Of a stretch of 8,346 nucleotides of DNA, positions 1 through 6,380 are shown piece after piece. Where the stretch lies: the NCBI GenBank assembly GCA_023145555.1, contig JAGLDO010000137.1, positions 1-8,346 on the forward strand, in the 5' to 3' direction. The notes below the pieces were generated by a model, which was not told where the DNA came from, searched no databases, and saw nothing but the letters and a program-made list of their open reading frames with translations. How positions within the stretch are numbered: the stretch's first letter is position 1; the number at the start of each line of letters is the position of its first letter. Both the position numbers and the translations under genes were made by a program. The DNA is from Bacteroidales bacterium. GTDB lineage: Bacteria > Bacteroidota > Bacteroidia > Bacteroidales > B39-G9.

Positions 1-69
1 ACATAACCGGTTGAATAGCCTAAAACTGGTATTATTTTAGTTATTTCTTATGTGCCTAATTCAAAAATA
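1..69. other. Noncoding end of the cluster with an imperfect hairpin
   Basis: The 69 bases beyond the last stop codon hold no ORF of note. Positions 6-12 and 24-30 form a 7-base stem with one mismatch around an 11-base loop. Read on the minus strand, after the last gene, the stem is not followed by a T run; read on the plus strand it is followed by the T-rich ATTATTTTAG. It could be a weak terminator or a chance fold, and the window ends before its full context can be seen. Confidence 0.2.
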
Positions 70-1749
70 TTATTTTACTTCAAACTCAGCTTTTGATTTA
101 ATTTCATTTCCATTTTTATCAATGCCTTTTAAAATAATAAGATAGTTTTCAGGTGTATCGCCGGCAATTATATCAAATTTTGTTGTCTTTTGTTTATGAT
201 TGCCGATGAAACTTTTCCAAAATAAAGTATTCCTGACATCAGGATTTCTTTTGCTAACAGATTTTATTAAAGATTGTTGTTCTAATTTCGAAAGCAAATC
301 ATACTCAATTGCAATAGTTGAAGAACGAAATTCAATACCTCCAAAATCATTATTTTTTGAAATGAAATTAATAATTCCCCCAAAGATAAAATCACCTCGT
401 AAATAAGGAGAATTAATTATTTCTACTGATGAAATAGATTGAGGAGACAATGCTAATATATCTTCAGCATTTTTAACAACAACCCAATCTATCATTAATA
501 AAGGCTTATAAATAAATAATTCGGATTGTGTTCCCCTAACCCTAAACTCTCTCTTTTTATTATTTTTTATTATTTTCACAGGTAGTTCTATTTCTGTGAA
601 ATATTCAGAGATAGCATTTAATGATATGTAATCTTTAAAATACACTATATGACTTGGGGAAGCGTAAAATGCCGGTTGACTATTTATTGTATCTTCCTTA
701 TTAGAGGTTTTAGGATAATAAATATCTTTTAATTGTTTGTTCAATGCCATTTTATATGCAGTTTCCCGCTCTTGTTGGCTCATTTTAAAAACAGGGAATG
801 AAATATCTTTAGGAACTTTTTCAAAACCATTATCTATTAAAAAAACAGGTTCTGTTTCAATATTTTTTACTTCTGCAGTGAAAACAATCTTTTTTTTGCC
901 ATATTGATTGCGTAAATAAAAATTGAATCTTCCAATAGAATCTGTCTGACCGGTAATCATATTCTTATCATCTACTTGACTAACATATAAACTGTTATAC
1001 ACTAAGGGCAATTTAGTTTTTTTGTCAATTAGTTGACCACTTATTGAAATTCCAGATGTTTCGGGCTTAAAATATTTTTTAGAAGGTATAAAATGACTTG
1101 GAATTTTTACTATTGATTCATTTAATGAAAATTTGGGAACAACAGAGATAGTAAAACCTTTCAATTTTTGAAGTTCGGGAGTATTTTGTATTGTTAAATG
1201 AATTGTATCTCTGAGGTTGTAAACCTTTTTATTTGTAATTATTGAAATTTTGCTTTCTTTTTCAGATAATATGTGTGAGGATGAATCTAATTGAGCTTCA
1301 AAAATATTTTTTGGATGCAGCACCTTCCTTTTATTTGGATTAATTATTTTTAAAAGAACATATGCAAATTTTGCATGACTATAATTACGCATTATTTTTG
1401 TATAAGCTCTCAAATAATAATACCCGGTAATGCAGTTTTTTGGGATTGAAAAAGTACCGTTAATTTGACCATCTGAAATTAAAAATTTATTTTGGCTAAT
1501 TTTTTTATCCCCATCTGTAATAATATCAACATAAATAACTTTACTTGTTTGTATTATATCACTATCGTTAGAATAAATTATAGCTGAAAAATTCAAATCT
1601 TCACCAGAAATATATAAATTTCTATCAGTAAATAAATTTATTTTTTCAGAATTGATTTTCTTTAATGTATTTTGGGCAATTAGTTTAGGATAAATTGACA
1701 CAAAGATCAATATCAATAAAAAAATATATTTTAGAAATGTTTTTTTCAT
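70..1749 (-). CDS. Exported MG2-like / carboxypeptidase-regulatory-like protein with a degenerate TonB plug-like domain, no barrel
   Basis: 559 residues. A signal peptide is visible at residues 1-25 (Lys-rich start, hydrophobic core, probable cleavage LIA/QN), with no lipobox, so the mature protein should be periplasmic or exported. Residues about 36-135 look like a macroglobulin MG2 domain (EKINLFTDRNLYISGE, then GYYYLRAYT). A second beta-rich MG-like segment spans about 165-207. Residues 232-295 resemble a carboxypeptidase-regulatory-like beta sandwich (GQLIDKKTKLPLV). Residues about 375-470 resemble a TonB receptor plug: PLLMIDWVVV in place of the usual PLVLIDGVPV, then SVEIINSP and GGIINFISK. 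No beta barrel follows; instead there is a short end domain with DVRNTLFWKS at 504-513. Members of this Bacteroidota family that I recall are often longer (about 800-900 residues), so this one is short. The ATG lies 2 bases after the DUF4249 stop, implying cotranscription and coupled translation. A role as accessory partner of the neighbouring receptor is inferred from context only. Confidence 0.85.
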   Translation of the reverse strand: MKKTFLKYIFLLILIFVSIYPKLIAQNTLKKINSEKINLFTDRNLYISGEDLNFSAIIYSNDSDIIQTSKVIYVDIITDGDKKISQNKFLISDGQINGTFSIPKNCITGYYYLRAYTKIMRNYSHAKFAYVLLKIINPNKRKVLHPKNIFEAQLDSSSHILSEKESKISIITNKKVYNLRDTIHLTIQNTPELQKLKGFTISVVPKFSLNESIVKIPSHFIPSKKYFKPETSGISISGQLIDKKTKLPLVYNSLYVSQVDDKNMITGQTDSIGRFNFYLRNQYGKKKIVFTAEVKNIETEPVFLIDNGFEKVPKDISFPVFKMSQQERETAYKMALNKQLKDIYYPKTSNKEDTINSQPAFYASPSHIVYFKDYISLNAISEYFTEIELPVKIIKNNKKREFRVRGTQSELFIYKPLLMIDWVVVKNAEDILALSPQSISSVEIINSPYLRGDFIFGGIINFISKNNDFGGIEFRSSTIAIEYDLLSKLEQQSLIKSVSKRNPDVRNTLFWKSFIGNHKQKTTKFDIIAGDTPENYLIILKGIDKNGNEIKSKAEFEVK

Positions 1750-1751
1750 AA

Positions 1752-2897
1752 TTAGTTAGGCCAAAAATCGGGTTTATTTGTTGTTCCTCCCATTCGAAGG
1801 CAATCAACACAAGGTAATGTTAACAAACTATATGTGGGCGTTAAATATGCCGGCAAATCGTTTTTTGTAATACTATACAACCCCCATTTTAGCATAACAG
1901 TAGCGCATTTAGGTGCATCAATTTCTAAATTTTCGACATCTTTAATAAAAATTCTTTTAGTTACAAGCTCGCTTGCATAAAACATTCCTAATACAGATTG
2001 CTCCGGTTTATTAAGGTTGCAAATATTGCCTTGAATTTTAAAAGGCTGACTAACATACAAACCTCCGTTTTGAGAATTGTTTTTTTGCAATTGTTCCCAA
2101 TATGTATAAACTTCTTTGGCTAGAGCAAATTGCTTTATGTATAAACTGTATAAATATTTAAGTCGTTGGGTTTTATTGTTAACAAATGTAAGAGGAGCCT
2201 TTTTGTATTCATTATTGCTTAAATATTCTGTAGAAAATAAATAGAGATTGCTAATATTGATTGTTCGCCAGCAAACCATTCTTGAGGAATCTGGAGGAAT
2301 ATAATTGTGTACTTGAATTCCATCATACATTATCTTCATGGGTTGCTCTACATGGTATTCCCAAGTTTCTGTTAGTTCAATTTTATAAAATTTACTATCT
2401 AGCTTATCTCCATGCAGATCGATATAAAATTGAATACCTTTAGTAGAATCTGGTAATACAGAGAATACTCTTGGAATATTTTTTCTTTCATAATAAACAG
2501 ATTCAATCTCTCCTACTGATTGCATTTCCATGTAATCAGAAACAAGTCTTTCACCATCATTTGTTTCTACATCAAGCATATATGATGTTCCAATTTTTAA
2601 ACTACTTTTATTCATCCATACTCTATATTTTCCCGTTTCATATTCTTCACAATGAAACGTATTTGAGTTTTCATCAATAATAGTAACTATACAGTCGCTA
2701 ACAGGATCCACTTTAATAGTATTTAATGGAGTAGTTTTAGAGACCGAAACATATTGAAAACCTTCTTCGCTGGTTACACGACCAGATACAACATAATTTG
2801 AAAAATCATTTGGAACGATTTCCGGTTCATATGTTTTAATACATGCACTAAATAGTGCAAATATTATAAGAATTAGTATGTATTTATTTCGATTCAT
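1752..2897 (-). CDS. DUF4249 family outer-membrane lipoprotein
   Basis: 381 residues. The N-terminus is a type II signal peptide with lipobox FSAC, so Cys19 should be lipidated and the protein anchored in a membrane, probably the outer one. Residues 35-125 form a beta-rich N-terminal domain (VVSGRVTSEEGFQYVSVSKT). The central and C-terminal parts carry features of DUF4249: CW at 209-210, a helix-prone stretch with YSLYIKQFALAKEVYTYW (250-267), then QPFKIQGNICN (284-294) and VLGMFYAS (302-309). The end CVDCLRMGGTTNKPDFW (363-379) is close to the family's C-terminal hallmark. Length is normal. Besides Cys19 there are seven cysteines (68, 83, 209, 293, 331, 363, 366), so disulfides are possible after export. 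The start overlaps the receptor's 3' end by 14 bases and has an AGGA four bases upstream. The family usually sits next to TonB-dependent receptors; its biochemical role is not established. A surface lipoprotein that helps the receptor capture substrate is an inference. Confidence 0.93.
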   Translation of the reverse strand: MNRNKYILILIIFALFSACIKTYEPEIVPNDFSNYVVSGRVTSEEGFQYVSVSKTTPLNTIKVDPVSDCIVTIIDENSNTFHCEEYETGKYRVWMNKSSLKIGTSYMLDVETNDGERLVSDYMEMQSVGEIESVYYERKNIPRVFSVLPDSTKGIQFYIDLHGDKLDSKFYKIELTETWEYHVEQPMKIMYDGIQVHNYIPPDSSRMVCWRTINISNLYLFSTEYLSNNEYKKAPLTFVNNKTQRLKYLYSLYIKQFALAKEVYTYWEQLQKNNSQNGGLYVSQPFKIQGNICNLNKPEQSVLGMFYASELVTKRIFIKDVENLEIDAPKCATVMLKWGLYSITKNDLPAYLTPTYSLLTLPCVDCLRMGGTTNKPDFWPN

Positions 2898-5634
2898 AAT
2901 TTCCTAATTTAAATACCCATGTAGCAGTAAAAATTGGAACTCCTATAACTGAATATTTATAGGAGTTAAACCGTCCTTTTTGTGATAGAAAAAATACAGA
3001 ATATGCATTATCTCTTCCTGTTAAATTATAGATGGCAAACACCCAAGAACTATGTAAAAATTTATTTCTTTTCAAATTACCTTCGATATTTAATGATAAG
3101 TCAACTCTGAAATAATTTGGAATTCGATAAGCATTTCTTTTTGAATAATCAATATACGAATTAGCATCAACAAAATAACTTGCTATTGGAAAAGTTACAG
3201 GTTTCCCCGTTTGATAAGTTACTACAGCAGAAGCCTTAATTCTTTTTTTTATTTTGTAATTCAGTACAGCATTAAAAGAATTAGGTATGTCATAGTTAGT
3301 TGGATATAATTCTCCATTATTAATTTTATCCCAATCGTTTTCTCCTGAAATTTTAATAAGCGATCGTGAATAAGTGTAAGACAGCCAACCATCAAGTTGT
3401 TTTCCATGCATCTTAAGCATTAATTCCACTCCATAAGCATGCTGTTTTCCTTGTAACACAGAAGTTTCTACAAGTGCTGTGTTGTGAAAATCTGCACCAT
3501 CTTTAAATTCCGTGGAATTTTTAGACTGTGAATAATATATTTCAGTAGAACTTTCAATATCCCATCTGGGGAAATTTCTAAATATACCAAGAGAAATCTG
3601 GTTGCTTTTGGCAGGTTTAAGATAATAGTCTGCTAATTTCCATTGGCTGTTGGGAGCAATTGCTATTGTAGGATTAAGCATAAATAAATTTTGGTGCATT
3701 TGATTAAATGCCAGCTTTACGGCTCCGTTTTTGTCTGTTTTTATATTCAGTGCTGCGCGGATTTCAGGAAAAGAATTCCAATTAATTACTTCATATTCGC
3801 CGAATTTTAAAGAATCAATAATACTATTTTGCGTTTTTGGTCCATTTTCTCTATAAGTATAAATTGTTTTAGCTCCCATAGGAGTATATAAAGAATACCT
3901 AAACCCCAAATTAATATCTAACCATTTTGTAACTTTATAAATATCAGAAAAATAAAGAGCGTTTTCAATTCCTTTTTCTTTACCTAAATTTATTTCTTTA
4001 AGATCAGATGCAATTCCATAAGGAGAAACAACGCCCCTATTAAGTCCGAAATAGTTTATATTAGCTCCATAATTTAAGTTATGCTTCTCTCCCAATTTAT
4101 GTGTAAAATCAGCAGTGAAAGAATTCTGATTAATATAATAATCTTGCTCATATGCCGATTGCATTTCTGTATTATCAAGTGTACTAAAACGATACAGTGA
4201 GCCCGCAATAGTAAACACGCCATGAATATTTTTTGTAAAATTATGATTTAGGCTTAGCGAAAGTCCATCATTAGCATATTGATATTTAGATATATCAGAG
4301 AAAGAAAAAGAATCGTGGCTTTTATAATAAAATAATGAGTATTGTGTTTTTTGAGAATGAAAATTAAAACCTGCAGAAATATCATAAAAATCGGCATGAC
4401 TTTGAGAAATATCAGGGTCTTTAATTTGAGAAAGTATCCAATCGGAATAAGATGAACGACCACTTAATATAAATGATGCTTTATCTTTAATTATGGGAGC
4501 TTCAAGAACAATATTTGCAGCTATTGGGCTAATACCTCCATGTGCTGTAAAATGTTCTTTATTTCCCTGACGTGTATTAATATCAAAAACTGAGGATAAA
4601 CGACCTCCAAATTGAAGAGGAATATAGCCTTTATAGATTGAAAAATCATTAATAATATCAGGGTTAAATGCAGATGAGAATCCAAATAAGTGAGAAGTAT
4701 TGAATATAGGTATTTTATTGATATAAAAAGCATTTTGGTCAGAGCCCCCACCCCTAATGTTAACTCCGGAAGAGCCTTCGCCGACACTTACAATTCCGGG
4801 AAGCATTTCAGACACTTTTAAAATATCAACTTCTCCAATCATTGTAGGTAGTTGCTTTATTACTTTCGCTCTAATTTTCTCTACACCGGGACTTCTCTCA
4901 ATTAATTTATCGGCATATATGTTTATTTCTCCGAGCTCAAACTCTGACTTTTCCATTTTAATTGTAGAAATACCACTTGAATAAACCTTTAGTTTGTAAT
5001 TCTTTTTGTTATATCCTAAAAATTCAAATTCTGCAGAATAAGAGCCTGGAGATAAAAAAATTTCCATAATCCCTTTCTGATTTGAAACAGTTCCTGTTTT
5101 AAGTTCTTTAATATACAATGTAGCACCGAATAAATCCTCTTTTGACTTTAAGTCGATGGTTTTGAAACGTACTCGTTGTTTTATATTATTTACTTTGTTT
5201 TTTTCATTCCCTATAGCAATCTCGGTAATAACATTTGCACTTTTAGTTTTTAAAAATTCCCTATTAACCTCTTTTAGTGTATCTTTTATTATTTTATCTT
5301 CTATTTTAGTGTATTGAGGAATATCTTCAATCAATTTTTGGTCTTTTGTAATAACAATATTTTTGTTCCATACATAAGCTCGTAAATTTGTAGATTGTAG
5401 CACAAAATTAAAAGCAGAAACCACATTAATACTGTCTTTTTCAATATTAACTGTAATGTTGTTAACCCATTCTTTTTTGTAATAAATGTTGATGCCTGTT
5501 TTAGTTTCTATTTCATTACAAAATTCAACAAATTGCACATTTGAATAATGACAAGAAATTACTTGATTTGGATTACCATTTTCCGGTAAATTTCCTATAA
5601 AAAATATATGTACAAGTAAAATAAATTTAAGCAT
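2884..5634 (-). CDS. TonB-dependent outer-membrane receptor (STN + carboxypeptidase-like + plug + beta barrel)
   Basis: 916 residues from the ATG at 5634. A TTG nine codons upstream is also open, but the ATG places a compact signal peptide (MLKFILLVHIFFIG) at the very start and leaves a 4-base gap after the upstream gene instead of an overlap. In order: STN (secretin/TonB short N-terminal) domain at about 24-100; a polar Lys/Glu-rich linker to about 155; a carboxypeptidase-regulatory-like domain at about 156-228 (FLGYNKKNYKLKV); a plug at about 245-355 with LKVSEMLPGI, NIRGGGSDQN and FGGRLSSVFDINTRQG; then a barrel of about 560 residues with alternating aromatic strands up to the C-terminus. 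It should sit in the outer membrane and import a substrate using energy from TonB-ExbB-ExbD. The substrate cannot be told. An STN domain often passes a signal to a FecR anti-sigma factor, but no FecI/FecR pair lies in the window. The reading frame is intact over its full length. Confidence 0.95.
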   Translation of the reverse strand: MLKFILLVHIFFIGNLPENGNPNQVISCHYSNVQFVEFCNEIETKTGINIYYKKEWVNNITVNIEKDSINVVSAFNFVLQSTNLRAYVWNKNIVITKDQKLIEDIPQYTKIEDKIIKDTLKEVNREFLKTKSANVITEIAIGNEKNKVNNIKQRVRFKTIDLKSKEDLFGATLYIKELKTGTVSNQKGIMEIFLSPGSYSAEFEFLGYNKKNYKLKVYSSGISTIKMEKSEFELGEINIYADKLIERSPGVEKIRAKVIKQLPTMIGEVDILKVSEMLPGIVSVGEGSSGVNIRGGGSDQNAFYINKIPIFNTSHLFGFSSAFNPDIINDFSIYKGYIPLQFGGRLSSVFDINTRQGNKEHFTAHGGISPIAANIVLEAPIIKDKASFILSGRSSYSDWILSQIKDPDISQSHADFYDISAGFNFHSQKTQYSLFYYKSHDSFSFSDISKYQYANDGLSLSLNHNFTKNIHGVFTIAGSLYRFSTLDNTEMQSAYEQDYYINQNSFTADFTHKLGEKHNLNYGANINYFGLNRGVVSPYGIASDLKEINLGKEKGIENALYFSDIYKVTKWLDINLGFRYSLYTPMGAKTIYTYRENGPKTQNSIIDSLKFGEYEVINWNSFPEIRAALNIKTDKNGAVKLAFNQMHQNLFMLNPTIAIAPNSQWKLADYYLKPAKSNQISLGIFRNFPRWDIESSTEIYYSQSKNSTEFKDGADFHNTALVETSVLQGKQHAYGVELMLKMHGKQLDGWLSYTYSRSLIKISGENDWDKINNGELYPTNYDIPNSFNAVLNYKIKKRIKASAVVTYQTGKPVTFPIASYFVDANSYIDYSKRNAYRIPNYFRVDLSLNIEGNLKRNKFLHSSWVFAIYNLTGRDNAYSVFFLSQKGRFNSYKYSVIGVPIFTATWVFKLGNYESK
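2902..2905 (-). promoter_or_regulatory. Shine-Dalgarno-like AGGA ahead of the DUF4249 gene
   Basis: AGGA on the minus strand, four bases before the ATG at 2897. It lies inside the last codons of the receptor gene, so it would be served by ribosomes finishing the receptor. The other starts of the cluster at 6352, 5634 and 1749 lack such a motif, which is usual for this phylum. The spacing is a little short, so its contribution is uncertain. Confidence 0.3.
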
Positions 5635-5638
5635 CAAT

Positions 5639-6352
5639 TTATAATGTATTACAAAAGTCAATTAATTTAAGCATTTGCTCATCAGAAGCTTTTTTAACTT
5701 TTAACCGATTCTTTTTTAAAAAAATTTTTATTTTTTGTGATTGCTCTTTATCAAAAAGCTTATATAGTGTTCTATTATTTGTGAATTGTAAAATATCATG
5801 TGATTTTTTTAAATACATTTTTTTTTGAGGTGTCGAAAAATAATAGTTATAACTATCTAAGTTACTTTTCATTTCTAAGCGATTGTACCAGTAGTAATAA
5901 AATTTCAGATTCTTTTCTCCAATAGTTTGATATATTTTGCTTACATCCTTATCCCCTTTGACTAAGATAAACTTTTTATTAGCAATGTAAAAATTCTGTA
6001 ACCATGCCTCTGAAATCTCTATTATTTTCTTACCAAAACCAAGAAAAATAAATTCAAGCAATAACTTTTGGTTATATACATCATAATTGATTAATAAATT
6101 TTTATAGCAAATATCTTGGATAGTAATCTCACCTAAAACAAAATCATTTGTTTTGTTTTTATCATCAGTGTAAAATAAAAAAGGGCTTTCTTTGATGTCT
6201 TGAGAAGGTGAAAAAGTATATATTTTCCCATTATAAATAACAGGATTTAATCCATATACATTTTTTGATATTTTACCATTATTTTGAGAATGACAAATTA
6301 TACTAAAAAATAGAAATAAAATTAAACTGCTTATTCTTTTTATTTTTATCAT
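5639..6352 (-). CDS. Exported protein of unknown function preceding the TonB receptor
   Basis: 237 residues. I do not recognise a named family. Residues 1-22 form a signal peptide (MIKIKRISSLILFLFFSI) with likely cleavage at CHS/Q; the Cys at 20 does not fit a lipobox because Ile precedes it, so a soluble periplasmic or exported protein is expected. The mature part is beta-rich and full of Lys, Tyr, Phe and Asn: ESPFLFYTDD (55-64), then LLINYDVYNQKLLLEF (86-101), then a Tyr-rich stretch YYYWYNRLEM (152-161). The C-terminus is basic and helical, with FLKKNRLKVKKASDEQMLKL (211-230). The pattern looks like small exported proteins I recall from Bacteroidota outer-membrane loci, but this is memory of a pattern and not a database match. 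Its stop is 4 bases before the receptor's ATG, so the two are very probably cotranscribed. Its place ahead of an STN-bearing receptor is where a regulator such as FecR might be expected, but it has no transmembrane anchor or FecR-like sequence that I can see. Confidence 0.85.
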   Translation of the reverse strand: MIKIKRISSLILFLFFSIICHSQNNGKISKNVYGLNPVIYNGKIYTFSPSQDIKESPFLFYTDDKNKTNDFVLGEITIQDICYKNLLINYDVYNQKLLLEFIFLGFGKKIIEISEAWLQNFYIANKKFILVKGDKDVSKIYQTIGEKNLKFYYYWYNRLEMKSNLDSYNYYFSTPQKKMYLKKSHDILQFTNNRTLYKLFDKEQSQKIKIFLKKNRLKVKKASDEQMLKLIDFCNTL

Positions 6353-6356
6353 TTTT

Positions 6357-6364
6357 CAAAGATA
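6357..6364 (-). promoter_or_regulatory. Candidate Bacteroidota -7 promoter element
   Basis: On the minus strand this reads TATCTTTG, an exact match to the Bacteroidota -7 consensus TAnnTTTG. It lies 4 bases ahead of the ATG of the exported-protein gene, so a transcript started from it would have almost no leader. I see no TTTG-type -33 element at the usual distance of about 19-21 bases upstream. With so AT-rich a sequence a chance match is quite possible. If real, it would give the four-gene outer-membrane unit its own promoter, separate from cinA. Confidence 0.3.
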
Positions 6365-6380
6365 ATTTTTTATTAAATAA

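Noticed and set aside
4254..4984. Overlapping open frames on both strands inside the TonB receptor gene
   Set aside because: The receptor frame has intact plug and barrel motifs throughout; the others are low-complexity shadows without domains or start signals.
5711..5717. In-frame A_AAA_AAG heptamer on the minus strand in the 237-residue gene, the dnaX-type -1 slippery sequence
   Set aside because: A -1 shift would add only about five residues (ESVKS) before a stop, there is no obvious stimulatory stem, and such runs arise readily in AT-rich Lys codons.
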